NCBI RefSeq assembly: GCF_000193375.1
Contig: NC_015315.1
Location: 1,744,622-1,808,621 of the forward strand
Direction: 5' to 3'
Length of the DNA stretch: 64,000 bases
From: Thermoproteus uzoniensis 768-20
GTDB taxonomy: Archaea; Thermoproteota; Thermoprotei; Thermoproteales; Thermoproteaceae
A program made the position numbers and the translations under genes. This document shows, piece by piece, positions 17,507 through 26,004 of this stretch. Below the pieces are notes generated by a model. It searched no databases and was not told where the DNA came from. It was given only the letters and a program-made list of their open reading frames with translations. How positions within the stretch are numbered: position 1 is the stretch's first letter; each line of letters opens with the position of its first letter.

Positions 17507-17522
17507 GGGGCGATCTTTCCAT

Positions 17523-18356
17523 CTAAAATATTGCGATAAGCACGCCTTGCGCTAGAAGAGCTATCAGCGTGATGCCGAACGCCGCGAGCGACCCTCTGCG
17601 AAACAGTTGCCACCTGCCGCGTATACATAGGATTGAGAGGACGATGAGAGCCGCCGTAGTGGACGCCACCCCAGCTAGTAGTACATACATGCCGCTTGCC
17701 GTCAGCGCATAGGCTAGATAGATCCCGACGGTGGACGACGCAAGCGCGAAATAGGCGCCTAGATCGGCGGCGCGTCTAGGCCCCAGAACCGTTGCGGCGG
17801 TCCTAACCCCGGCCGCCAGATCGCCCGGATAGTCTATGGCGGTCTTGACGAGCTCTCTGCCGAAATTTGCGAGTAGCGATGCGGCGAAGAGGAGCAATAG
17901 GTATATGTCTACGGCGCCTGCGGCCGCCATGCCGTAGGGGTAGACCATAGAGGTCAGGAAGGCGACTATGAAATTGCCGACGAAGGGCACGCGCTTGCCC
18001 TTCTCGTTGTAGAGGGCGCCGAGCGCGGCCGCCACTAGATATATAGTCAAGGCTTGCCAAGTCAAGAAAGACGCCAGGATTAGGCCGAGGAGGTAAGACG
18101 CGACGGCCACGGCCTTGGCCGCCCTAACGCTCACGGCGCCTGTGACCAGCGGCGCGTCGGGCCTGTTTACTCTGTCCTCCTGCAAGTTGGCGAGGTCGTT
18201 GTGCGCGAACATGCCTGCCTCAGCCAGAAACGCGCTGGCGCCTATCAGCGCAGACTCAAGGGGGGCTCTGCCGCCCGCGATGATATACGACGCGACGCTC
18301 GATATGGCTGTCAAGACGCCGTGCTCCCCTCTGATGAGCCGCCAGTACTGGCGCAC
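17523..18356 (-). CDS. UbiA-family prenyltransferase, candidate digeranylgeranylglyceryl phosphate synthase
   Basis: Membrane enzyme with 7-9 hydrophobic helices. The first Asp-rich motif reads [18 protein letters not shown] (about residues 53-70), close to NDYFDxxxDxxNRPxRP of archaeal DGGGP synthase but with Asn in place of one Asp. The second is [17 protein letters not shown] synthase adds the second geranylgeranyl chain to the glycerol-1-phosphate backbone; other UbiA enzymes make quinones or heme O. 277 aa is typical. The start is GTG at 18356, close to the divergent L22 gene. Confidence 0.75.
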   Translation of the reverse strand: MRQYWRLIRGEHGVLTAISSVASYIIAGGRAPLESALIGASAFLAEAGMFAHNDLANLQEDRVNRPDAPLVTGAVSVRAAKAVAVASYLLGLILASFLTWQALTIYLVAAALGALYNEKGKRVPFVGNFIVAFLTSMVYPYGMAAAGAVDIYLLLLFAASLLANFGRELVKTAIDYPGDLAAGVRTAATVLGPRRAADLGAYFALASSTVGIYLAYALTASGMYVLLAGVASTTAALIVLSILCIRGRWQLFRRGSLAAFGITLIALLAQGVLIAIF

Positions 18357-18402
18357 GCCGTCCCTGGCGCTAAGACTTATAAATAATCCTATATCCGCCC
18401 CC

Positions 18403-18954
18403 GTGGCGAGGCTTCACTACAGCATGTCGGACGAGGACGTGATAAGGCTGGTCTTCGAGAGGTACGGGGTCAAGGTGACCGGGGACCAGATAGTTAGGGC
18501 TTACGGCAACGAGTTCAGGATGTCGTGGAAGAAGTCGGTCGAGGTGGGGCGTTTCATAAAGTACATGACGTTGAAACAGGCGAGGCAGTGGCTGGAAGAC
18601 ACTGCGAATTTGAGAAGGCCTATACCTATTAGGAGGTTCACCAAGAAACAAGCGCACCACGCAACGCCGTGGGGCAACTGGCCTGTGGCCAAATGGCCTG
18701 TTAAGGTTGCCAAGAACTATCTGCGGGTGTTGGAGAACCTCGAGAACAACGCCAGATTCAAGGGTCTCGACGTCGAGAGAGTTGTGATAGTACACGTGGC
18801 GTCGCATAAAGGCATAACTATCAGGAACTACATGCCGAGGGCTTTCGGCAGATCCACGCCGTGGAACGAGCAGACGGTGAATATAGAGATCGTCGGCGTC
18901 GAGCTACCCCAAGGCGTTGTGCCCAAGAGGCTCAAGCTCAAGGTGTTCAAGTAG
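18403..18954 (+). CDS. rpl22: Large-subunit ribosomal protein L22
   Basis: Lines the peptide exit tunnel. The 183-aa protein has the archaeal/eukaryotic L17e-type signature [21 protein letters not shown], the [21 protein letters not shown] segment, the [21 protein letters not shown] beta-hairpin loop and an EIVGVEL C-terminus. I chose GTG 18403 rather than ATG 18424: CTTATAAAT is 23 nt upstream of the GTG, and the resulting MARLHYSM resembles L22 N-termini of relatives. It is isolated here from the usual S10 operon. Confidence 0.92.
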   Translation: MARLHYSMSDEDVIRLVFERYGVKVTGDQIVRAYGNEFRMSWKKSVEVGRFIKYMTLKQARQWLEDTANLRRPIPIRRFTKKQAHHATPWGNWPVAKWPVKVAKNYLRVLENLENNARFKGLDVERVVIVHVASHKGITIRNYMPRAFGRSTPWNEQTVNIEIVGVELPQGVVPKRLKLKVFK

Positions 18955-19001
18955 CCGTCGTCGATATAAAAGTTATATATCATATAGTCCTCCGGGAAGC
19001 C

Positions 19002-19448
19002 ATGCACATAGAGATAAGGGATCCGTCCCTCGTCGAGCGGCTCCGCAGACTCCTCCCAAGGCCCGACGCGCCTTACGACGACGCCATCAGGCTCTTGCTG
19101 GAACAGCCCTGCAAGATAAGGCTGATCGACGTTGCCAGAGAGGCCCTCAACGAGTTCCTAAACGATAAACGGCTCTACGACCTCTTCAAGAAGGCCGTGA
19201 GGGAATCGCTCGCCGAGCAGTTGCCCGAGCTCCTACAAGAGCTGAAGCCCGAGCTCATGGCGGAGGGATACGAGGGGGGCTGGGAGGCCGTAATAAACCA
19301 AGCCCTCAAGAGGCCGGACAAATGCCTTACCTTTTCAGAGGTGAGGAAGTACTACGGCAAGAACCTAAACAGCGTTATGTTGAGGCGGAAGGGTTTTGTC
19401 CAGAAAGAGCGAGGTATCTGGTGTTACCAAGGCGAGGCGCGCTCCTAG
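19002..19448 (+). CDS. Hypothetical protein, 148 aa
   Basis: Not recognised. Helical, charged protein with a central LYDLFKKAVRESLAEQLPELLQELKPEL segment and a C-terminal basic region with two Cys (KCLTFSEV, IWCYQGEARS) that could form a small DNA-binding fold. AAGTTATATATC lies 25 nt before the ATG. It follows L22 after 47 bp with its own promoter and converges with the next gene, overlapping by 4 nt. Confidence 0.55.
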   Translation: MHIEIRDPSLVERLRRLLPRPDAPYDDAIRLLLEQPCKIRLIDVAREALNEFLNDKRLYDLFKKAVRESLAEQLPELLQELKPELMAEGYEGGWEAVINQALKRPDKCLTFSEVRKYYGKNLNSVMLRRKGFVQKERGIWCYQGEARS

Positions 19449-20401
19449 TCGCTCACGGACTCAATCCTTTTAGCCATGGCTCTGCCTCCAAGCAGATCCC
19501 TCACGCTGAAGAGCATGGCGTAGCCGTCCGCGAAACGGCCCGCGACCCTTTCCATTATGGTCTTCCGGGCGCGTGCGTGTACCATGAAGTAGCAGGGATA
19601 CTCCCACTTGCCAGGCACGGTGTTCCTCAACACCACGTGGGTCGACTCCCTCAGCCGGGCCGCCTCCTCGCAGTCGGGCTTCCTGAGGACGACCATGGCG
19701 TTCTCCTTGAACCCCAACGCCTCGCCGTCGAGCGACGCGTGGAAATCCCTCAGAACGCCCATGTCTATGAGACTCCTCAATACGTCCAGCGCCTCGCCCA
19801 CGCTTTTGCCTAGGACCTTCGCCGCCTCGCGAAACGGCTCGGCCACCAGAGGTATGGATCTCACCTTGGAGTAGAACTCCTTAGGTATGCCGAGGTTTTC
19901 TATAGGCGGAGGGTTCTCGGGCAGTATCCCGGATTTAGATCTGGAGATGCCCTCGTAGAGATCGAAGCGCACGTCGAGCTTATAGGTCCTGAGCGAGTAG
20001 AGTATCACGTAGTCGACGCCCCATCTCTCTGCTATAGATCTGACCTTCTCCTCCAACTCGTCCGCGGTCTTCGCCTTAGTGACGAACCAGACGTTGTAGG
20101 GCCTATAGTCCCTCAGATAGTTGTGGGTCACCATAGGGTCTCTATTTATGTCGGCCGCGACGGCGTCTACCCTATCCTCGGGGACCGAGAAGCCCACCAG
20201 CGCCGCCTCGAGGCCCCTCGCTCTGTAGTTCATGACGGAGCCTATCCTCCTAAGCACGCCGACCTCGGCCAGCCTCCTCAGCCTGTCTATGACCTCGTCC
20301 TCGCTCAGCCCAAGCGCCCTGCCCATCTCCTGGAAAGGCCTATCCACCAGCGGGAACTCGTACTGGGCCATCATCAGTAGCTCGACGTCTTTACTGTCCA
20401 T
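19445..20401 (-). CDS. Siroheme decarboxylase-like protein with fused AhbA/AhbB-type (Lrp-like) halves
   Basis: Two copies of an AsnC/Lrp-like unit, each a winged helix plus ferredoxin-like domain, joined by a linker near residue 175. The first half contains HNYLRDYRPYNVWFVTKA, the hallmark of AhbB/NirDL proteins that decarboxylate siroheme to didecarboxysiroheme on the way to heme or heme d1. The second half (FYSKVRSIPLVAEPF, PCYFMVHAR) is the partner-type domain. In many organisms the halves are separate genes. 318 aa fits a fusion. The promoter is shared with the divergent lyase gene. Confidence 0.75.
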   Translation of the reverse strand: MDSKDVELLMMAQYEFPLVDRPFQEMGRALGLSEDEVIDRLRRLAEVGVLRRIGSVMNYRARGLEAALVGFSVPEDRVDAVAADINRDPMVTHNYLRDYRPYNVWFVTKAKTADELEEKVRSIAERWGVDYVILYSLRTYKLDVRFDLYEGISRSKSGILPENPPPIENLGIPKEFYSKVRSIPLVAEPFREAAKVLGKSVGEALDVLRSLIDMGVLRDFHASLDGEALGFKENAMVVLRKPDCEEAARLRESTHVVLRNTVPGKWEYPCYFMVHARARKTIMERVAGRFADGYAMLFSVRDLLGGRAMAKRIESVSD

Positions 20402-20447
20402 GGAATCTCGTTTTCCATATAATTAATATAGGGATCGTGTTTATGGA
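20402..20447. promoter_or_regulatory. Shared divergent promoter, siroheme decarboxylase and methylisocitrate lyase
   Basis: An AT stretch at 20415-20432 (CATATAATTAATATAGG) lies 22-25 nt from both start codons (ATG 20401 on minus, GTG 20448 on plus). The two TATA elements overlap, so initiation in one direction may compete with the other. Confidence 0.6.
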
Positions 20448-21389
20448 GTGAAGGCCCCAATATTGAGGAAAGAGAGGAGGGACGCGGTCGCCGAGCTGAG
20501 GGCCGAGCTGAAGAGGCCCGGAATAGTGATGGTGCCCGGCGTCTACGACGTGATAACGGCGTTGCTCGTCCAGTCGATGGGCTTTAGGGCAGGCTACGTC
20601 TCGGGCGCCGCCGTCACGGCGTCTCTGGGGCTCCCCGATCTAGGCCTCATAACTCTCGACGAGATGGCGCGCGTGGTTAGGTACATAGCGTCCTCGGTCG
20701 ATATACCTCTCATAGTCGATATCGATACTGGATATGGCGAGGCCCTAAACGTGGTCAGGGCCGTGGTGGAGTTCGAGAGGGCTGGCGCGGCCGGCGTCCA
20801 GATAGAGGATCAGGTATTGCCCAAGAAATGCGGCCATCTATCCGGCAAACAAGTCGTGCCCGCCGACGAGATGGCGAAGAAGATAAAGGCCGCCGTGGAG
20901 GCCCGGCGCAACCCCGACTTCGTGATCGTGGCGAGGACAGACGCTCGGGGGGTCACCGGCTTTGACGACGCCGTGGAGAGGGCGAAGCTGTATTTGGAGG
21001 TCGGCGCCGACGTGATATTCCCCGAGGCCTTGGAGAGCGAGCAGGAATTCGCCGAGTTTGCGAGGAGAGTTAAGGCCCCACTGCTGGCTAACATGACCGA
21101 GTTCGGCAAATCGCCGTTGATACCTGCCAAGAGGCTAGAGGAATACGGCTATAAATTTGTAATATTCCCCGTGACTCTGCTCAGAGTAGCGCTGGGCGCC
21201 ATGAGGGAGGCATTAAGGACCATAGCCGATCTAGGCACCCAAGAGCCCCTAGTGCAGAGGATGTTGACCCGCAAAGAGCTGTACGAGCTCATAGGCTATT
21301 ACGACTACGAGGATTTCGACAAGAAGATAGCAGAGGAGGTGGACAGAAAGCTAGCTGTTAAATTGAGGCCCGATAAGGTCCATGGATAG
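20448..21389 (+). CDS. prpB: 2-Methylisocitrate lyase (isocitrate lyase/PEP mutase family)
   Basis: Cleaves 2-methylisocitrate to pyruvate and succinate in the methylcitrate cycle. Visible features are the barrel start GIVMVPGVYDVITALLVQSMGF, the metal-binding VDIDTGYGEA at about 88-97, the catalytic loop KKCGHLSGK (Cys as general acid) and EALESEQEF. The 313-aa length matches PrpB rather than isocitrate lyase. The start is GTG 20448. It overlaps the prpD-like gene by 8 nt, and isocitrate dehydrogenase follows, so carbon from propionyl-CoA would enter the citrate cycle here. Confidence 0.88.
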   Translation: MKAPILRKERRDAVAELRAELKRPGIVMVPGVYDVITALLVQSMGFRAGYVSGAAVTASLGLPDLGLITLDEMARVVRYIASSVDIPLIVDIDTGYGEALNVVRAVVEFERAGAAGVQIEDQVLPKKCGHLSGKQVVPADEMAKKIKAAVEARRNPDFVIVARTDARGVTGFDDAVERAKLYLEVGADVIFPEALESEQEFAEFARRVKAPLLANMTEFGKSPLIPAKRLEEYGYKFVIFPVTLLRVALGAMREALRTIADLGTQEPLVQRMLTRKELYELIGYYDYEDFDKKIAEEVDRKLAVKLRPDKVHG

Positions 21390-22743
21390 GATAACCAAGG
21401 CGCTGGCCCAGTACGCCGAGTCTATAAACTACGACAAGATACCCAGCGACGTGGTCCACGAGGTCAAGAGAAGGATACTGGACTCCCTCGCCGTGGCCTT
21501 TGCGGCGTACAACGCCGAGCCGGTCGCCCTGGCGCGTAGGGCTCTCTCCAGAGGCCAGTCCCAGTGGGGCGCCAGGATTCTGGGCACGAGATATAGGGTC
21601 GTCCCCGACTGGGCGGCCTTTGTCGACGGGGTGATGATAAGGTACCACGACTTCAACGACACCTACTTGTCGAAGGAGCCTCTCCATCCCAGCGACATGA
21701 TAGCGGCCGCGTTCTCGCTCGGCGATATGTTGGGCTCCGGCGGCAAGGCCGTCATCACGTCGATAGCGGTGGGCTACGAGGCCGCAGTATCTCTATGCGA
21801 CGCGGCCAGCCTCAGGAAACGCGGCTGGGATCACGTGAACTATCTCGGCGTCGGTAGCACGCTTGTCGCCGCAAAACTGCTGGGCCTAGACGCCGAGAAG
21901 ACTCAGCACGCGCTCGCCATATACGCGGTCCCACACGCCGCCATGCGGCAGACCCGCGCAGGCGAGTTGAGCATGTGGAAGGGCGCGGCGGCCGCTAACG
22001 CGACGAGAAACGCCGTATTTGCAGCCCTACTAGCCGCCGAGGGGTTCACAGGCCCCTTCAAGCCGTTCGAGGGCGAGATGGGATTTATAAGGCAGTTGCT
22101 CTCGGGGGAATTCGACTACGGCCCTCTGGCGGAGATAGAGAGGCTGGTGCCGCCTCATAGGATCCTGGACACCTACATAAAGCCGTACCCCGTCGAGTAC
22201 CACGCCCAGACCGCGGTCGAGGCGGCTCTGAGGCTGAGAGAAAGGGTCAGACCAGAGGAGATAGAGAAGGTCGTAGTGGAGACGTTCCAAGCCGCCTACG
22301 ACATAATAGGGCCTAAGGATCCCGAGAAGTGGGATCCGCACACCAAAGAGACCGCGGACCACTCGATCATGTGGATAACGGCCGCCGCGTTGCTCTACGG
22401 CCCCATCACTGTAGACAGCTACGAGAACATCAGAGACCCGCAGATTCTCTCTCTCATGAAGAGGATGGAGGTGAAGGTGGATCCCGAGTTGGACAAGATG
22501 TACCCCAAGGCGCATCCCAACAGAATAACGGTGATCACGAAAGGCGGGGCTAGACACACCGAACAGGTAGACTACGCCAAGGGACACCCCAAGAACCCTC
22601 TGAGCGATAGGGAGCTCGAGGAGAAGTTCTACGCCAACACCAGACGGGTCCTGCCGAGCGGCATACAGAGAGAGGTCGTTGAGTTCGTGTGGCATCTCGA
22701 GGACAAGAACATGGCCGAGCTCCACGACTTGCTGGCTCAATAG
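21382..22743 (+). CDS. prpD: 2-Methylcitrate dehydratase (MmgE/PrpD family)
   Basis: Dehydrates 2-methylcitrate to 2-methylaconitate. The 453-aa protein has the family pattern: a helical domain with KRRILDSLAVAFAAYNAEPV, HDFNDTYLSKEPLHPSDMIAAA (active-site region), the GYEAAVSLCDA helix, the MRQTRAGELSMWKGAAAANA stretch, and a C-terminal beta domain with PVEYHAQTAVEAAL. An 8-nt overlap with prpB and no promoter between them indicate an operon. The citrate synthase at 7808-9040 could provide the first step. Confidence 0.88.
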   Translation: MDRITKALAQYAESINYDKIPSDVVHEVKRRILDSLAVAFAAYNAEPVALARRALSRGQSQWGARILGTRYRVVPDWAAFVDGVMIRYHDFNDTYLSKEPLHPSDMIAAAFSLGDMLGSGGKAVITSIAVGYEAAVSLCDAASLRKRGWDHVNYLGVGSTLVAAKLLGLDAEKTQHALAIYAVPHAAMRQTRAGELSMWKGAAAANATRNAVFAALLAAEGFTGPFKPFEGEMGFIRQLLSGEFDYGPLAEIERLVPPHRILDTYIKPYPVEYHAQTAVEAALRLRERVRPEEIEKVVVETFQAAYDIIGPKDPEKWDPHTKETADHSIMWITAAALLYGPITVDSYENIRDPQILSLMKRMEVKVDPELDKMYPKAHPNRITVITKGGARHTEQVDYAKGHPKNPLSDRELEEKFYANTRRVLPSGIQREVVEFVWHLEDKNMAELHDLLAQ

Positions 22744-22810
22744 TCGTCGATGATGTAGCGGTCAGCAACTTGCTTGGCGGTTCTGCCGGCTTTTAGAGGA
22801 GCGATGCTGG

Positions 22811-22954
22811 TTAATCTTCCGCCGTCCCCGTCTTATCTGATCGGGCAGGGCCTTTGTAAGCGAATAGCGATCCTATGCCCCTCGGTACAAGTTCTAGCGG
22901 CTCATGACTGGGCGTCTTGGCGTATCTAACTCTTGGCCTAGGCTCCGCCTGTAT
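22811..22954 (-). CDS. Small 47-codon gene with a possible AUA start
   Basis: An open frame on the minus strand ends at TAA 22811-22813 and reads as a credible protein: AEPRPRVRYAKTPSHEPLEL then VPRGIGSLFAYKGPARSDKT. Codon choice resembles neighbouring genes. Upstream, TATATAAAG (22980-22988) would place the transcript start within a few bases of the codon ATA at 22952-22954. There is no ATG, GTG or TTG at the beginning of the frame; ATT, ACC and ATA precede CAG. A non-standard start, a spliced leader or a decayed gene are all possible. I recognise no family. Confidence 0.35.
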   Translation of the reverse strand: MQAEPRPRVRYAKTPSHEPLELVPRGIGSLFAYKGPARSDKTGTAED

Positions 22955-23157
22955 GGTAATTAGCCTATTTGGCTAGAAGCTTTATATATCTAATTTAATA
23001 CGATTCGATAAACATGAAAATTTTCCTGCTATTTTATAGATAAATACGTTTTAATGATGCAAGATGTATGTGTCTAACTCCTCATTCCAGCTTGTCGTTT
23101 AACCTCAAACACACTAGACGAAAAGTAAGAATTTAAAAGGGCGAAGCAGTTTCTATC
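22955..23157. promoter_or_regulatory. AT-rich intergenic region before isocitrate dehydrogenase
   Basis: AT-rich, without a convincing gene. It holds the TATA box of the small minus-strand gene (22980-22988) and GAATTTAAAAGG at 23129-23140, about 24 nt before the isocitrate dehydrogenase ATG. An AATGATGC near 23053 resembles box C, but no box D follows. 22744-22810, on the other side of the small gene, shows nothing I can name. Confidence 0.5.
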
Positions 23158-24477
23158 ATGTCAGATTACCTGGAGAAGATAAAGGCGCAGATACCTAATC
23201 TACAACCCTACGCCGGAAAATACGCCGACCCCATCGAGGGCGAGTACGTCGTCTATACGGGGCCCGGCCAGCTCAAGGTGCCCGACAAGCTCGTCGTAGG
23301 CTACATAGAGGGCGACGGAACAGGTCCCGAGGTAGCCTATGCCGCTATAAAGGTCGCCAACGCCGCAGTTGAGAAGGCGTACGGCAAGGCCCGCAAGGTG
23401 TTGTGGTACGAAGTCCTCGTGGGCTCTAAGGCCGAGAAGCTGTTGGGGAGCAGACTGCCCGACCAGAGCGTCGAGGTCCTCAAGAAGATCAGAGTCTTCC
23501 TTAAGGCCCCTCTAGAGACGCCTGTAGGCGGCGGCTTCCGGAGCTTGAACGTGACGCTGAGGCAGATATTCGATCTGTACGCCAATATAAGGCCTGTGAA
23601 GTACTTCCCAGGTCTGCCCTCCCCTCTGAAGAATCCGGAGAAAGTGGACTTAGTCATATTCAGGGAGAATACCGAGGACGTATACATGGGCATAGAGTGG
23701 CCTTGGAACGCGCCCGAGGCGGCGAAGCTACGCGACTTTCTGAAAAAAGAGTTGAAAGTAAATATTAGAGACGATGCCGGGATCGGCATAAAGCCCATAA
23801 GCAAGTTCGGGACCCAGAGGATAGCCAGGCTCGCCTTGAAGTTCGCCATCGAGAACAAGAGAAGATCCGTGACGATAATGCACAAGGGCAATATACAGAA
23901 GTACACCGAGGGCGCCTTCAGAGACTGGGCGTACGAGGTCGCCAGAACGGAGTTCAGAGATTACGTAGTGTTCGAGGAGGAATTGCCCCAGTACGGCGGA
24001 AAGGTGCCGCCCGGCAAGGTGCTCGTCAACGATAGAATCGCCGACAATATGCTCCAGCAACTGCTCACGCGCACGGGCGAATACGACGTAATCCTTGCGC
24101 CGAATCTAAACGGCGACTACGTAAGCGACGAGGCGGCCGGCTTAGTCGGAGGCCTTGGCGTAGCCCCCGGCATAGACGTAGGCGACTGGGGCATGATGGC
24201 GGAGCCCGTCCACGGCACCGCGCCTAAGTACACGGGCAAGAACTACGTCAACCCAACCGCGACTATACTGGCTCTCGAGCTGTTGTTCAGATTCATAGGC
24301 TGGAGAGAGGCCGCCGACTTGATACTGAGGGGCGTCAGCAAGACCTACGAGGAGGGCTATTTCACCGGGGATCTCGCCAGGCAGATGACCGAGGAGGAGA
24401 AGAAGGCGGTTAAGGAGGTTCTGGGCACTCAAGAATTCGCCGAGAAGGTCGCCGAGATAATAAAAACTGAGCTCTAA
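23158..24477 (+). CDS. icd: Isocitrate dehydrogenase, NAD(P)-dependent
   Basis: Oxidatively decarboxylates isocitrate to 2-oxoglutarate. The 439-aa protein has GYIEGDGTGPEV near residue 43, the substrate loop RSLNVTLRQIFDLYANIRPVKYF with its Ser and Arg residues, VIFRENTEDVYMGIEW, the Lys/Tyr catalytic region around IMHKGNIQKYTEGAF, the metal site NGDYVSDEAAGLVGGLGVAPG and the adenosine loop AEPVHGTAPKYTGKNYVNP. Cofactor preference cannot be settled from this alone. Its own TATA box precedes it. It sits directly after the methylcitrate genes. Confidence 0.93.
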   Translation: MSDYLEKIKAQIPNLQPYAGKYADPIEGEYVVYTGPGQLKVPDKLVVGYIEGDGTGPEVAYAAIKVANAAVEKAYGKARKVLWYEVLVGSKAEKLLGSRLPDQSVEVLKKIRVFLKAPLETPVGGGFRSLNVTLRQIFDLYANIRPVKYFPGLPSPLKNPEKVDLVIFRENTEDVYMGIEWPWNAPEAAKLRDFLKKELKVNIRDDAGIGIKPISKFGTQRIARLALKFAIENKRRSVTIMHKGNIQKYTEGAFRDWAYEVARTEFRDYVVFEEELPQYGGKVPPGKVLVNDRIADNMLQQLLTRTGEYDVILAPNLNGDYVSDEAAGLVGGLGVAPGIDVGDWGMMAEPVHGTAPKYTGKNYVNPTATILALELLFRFIGWREAADLILRGVSKTYEEGYFTGDLARQMTEEEKKAVKEVLGTQEFAEKVAEIIKTEL

Positions 24478-24480
24478 AAA

Positions 24481-24954
24481 CTACACCTCTTTTGCATATA
24501 TAGATTCGATGGGTCTGAAATTCATCTTTTTATAGAATTCTATTGCTATTTCATTGAGAGCAGGGAAGTCGGCCATTATCATCTGCGCGCCCTTGCGCCT
24601 CAAGGCATCCATAATCTCCGACATCATTCTCTTGCCAAGACCTTTACGTCTGAACTCTGGCAGGATATAGAACTCCCTTATGATGCCTGCCATCCTCGGC
24701 TCGTAGAAGAGGCGATCCTCGACGTCGCCTACGACGACTCCTACAGCTCTTCCATCTATCTCTGCAACTAACACGACAGAGTTAGGGGACGATATTTTCG
24801 ACTTAATGTACTCCTTGGACACGGCGAGGAGGTTTTCGGCGGGTCTCAATAGCGGATCAAACTCGCCGTTTAGCTTTTTCAAACGCGCTATCAGATCAGC
24901 CAAGGCGTCAACATCGCTCTCCAACGCGGCCCGAATCACTATGTTGGGATACAT
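24481..24954 (-). CDS. GNAT-family acetyltransferase
   Basis: Has the GNAT core: a first strand NIVIRAALESDVDALADLIARLK, the acetyl-CoA pyrophosphate loop LPEFRRKGLGKRMM (R-x-x-G-x-G pattern) at about residue 105, and the C-terminal IEFYKKMNFRPIE strand-helix. The acceptor is unknown; RimI-like N-alpha acetylation is possible. I start at ATG 24954 (157 aa), with CTTTAATAG about 25 nt upstream; an in-frame TTG lies 15 nt further out. Confidence 0.8.
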   Translation of the reverse strand: MYPNIVIRAALESDVDALADLIARLKKLNGEFDPLLRPAENLLAVSKEYIKSKISSPNSVVLVAEIDGRAVGVVVGDVEDRLFYEPRMAGIIREFYILPEFRRKGLGKRMMSEIMDALRRKGAQMIMADFPALNEIAIEFYKKMNFRPIESIYAKEV

Positions 24955-24993
24955 GGTAGGAACCGCCAAGACCCTATTAAAGCAATATTACGT

Positions 24994-25992
24994 CTAGATC
25001 GGAACTATATAGCGCCTATCGCCTATCTCCACGTAGTACGCGACGCCGTCCCTATAGCCCGGGGCATCCATTATTCTCCGGCCCTCGACGTCTACGAACT
25101 CTCCGTTCTTCACCTCGCCCTTTACGCCCCTTCCGACCCTCTCTGTCTTGACTTCGGTGAATCGATGAAGCGGGATCCTCGCGCGGTTGCCGCTAGATAT
25201 ATCTACAACGTAGATGCCGTCGCGACCTACATCGAGGACTAGATAATAGCTGGATCCCCTCCTCAACACATCGCCATTCTTAACTGTTATTATATAAATT
25301 GTTGCTGTATAATGATATATATCTCTATCCTTTTTTCTCCCAATTTTCTTGTAGCTCTCCACATAGTCGCTGGGGGCGATCTCGTGTATTTTATGGGCTA
25401 TATGTCTCGCCAGCTTGGGCTCCGTGGTGGATATCTCTAGGGATCGGCCTACGCGCTCGGCCGATATCACCGAGCCGAGGTTTTTGCCCCTCACCTCGAA
25501 GGCTATGTGTTCCAGAATTGCCTCTAACTTGACAAAGTCGTTATCGTCGAGCTCGTCGGGGAATCCCCTTATCCTCACGAGGCCTCTCTCGGAGCCCCAG
25601 ATATTCCTCCTACAGTCCAGGCAAACGTCCAGAACCACGTCGGCGATGTAGTGGGCCGAGAACTCGCGCGGTTTTATGAGCTCGTGGGGCGACCCCACGC
25701 CCGATATTCTGTAGGCCACCTTGCCGTTGCCTATCTCTACGTCTACGGACAAGATCCTCCCGCTGACCTTCACGTTGTCTTTGAGCAGTCTCTCCAACAA
25801 CGCCTTCTCGCCCTCTCTGCCTGGCCTTATCCAGCGCCCTCTTATGTACAGCGCCCCGCAGTACTTACACTTCACAACGTTGAACTTCCTTATCTCGAGG
25901 ACGGGATGCCTCTCTAGGTAACAGCTCTCGCACATGCCCTCTATGAGCCTCTCCGCAGGTCGTCCGCAGATCGGGCATATGACAGTGGGCAC
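24994..25992 (-). CDS. NMD3-family zinc-binding protein
   Basis: Archaeal relative of NMD3, which in eukaryotes binds 60S subunits for nuclear export; archaeal versions probably act in large-subunit maturation or recycling. The N-terminus has paired Cys motifs (CPICG, CESCY, CKYCG, CLDC) for zinc. Then comes the conserved FSAHYIADVVLDVCLDCRR region, an eIF5A-like middle part and a beta-rich C-terminus. Length (332 aa) fits archaeal members. The start is GTG 25992, 12 bp downstream of the methyltransferase stop on the same strand, so they may share a transcript. Confidence 0.85.
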   Translation of the reverse strand: MPTVICPICGRPAERLIEGMCESCYLERHPVLEIRKFNVVKCKYCGALYIRGRWIRPGREGEKALLERLLKDNVKVSGRILSVDVEIGNGKVAYRISGVGSPHELIKPREFSAHYIADVVLDVCLDCRRNIWGSERGLVRIRGFPDELDDNDFVKLEAILEHIAFEVRGKNLGSVISAERVGRSLEISTTEPKLARHIAHKIHEIAPSDYVESYKKIGRKKDRDIYHYTATIYIITVKNGDVLRRGSSYYLVLDVGRDGIYVVDISSGNRARIPLHRFTEVKTERVGRGVKGEVKNGEFVDVEGRRIMDAPGYRDGVAYYVEIGDRRYIVPI

Positions 25993-26004
25993 TACGGAGG
26001 GCCC

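Noticed and set aside
22744-22790. C/D box sRNA starting CGATGATGT after the prpD stop
   Set aside because: No box D CTGA at a suitable distance.
23045-23090. C/D box sRNA starting AATGATGC
   Set aside because: Box C imperfect and no box D.
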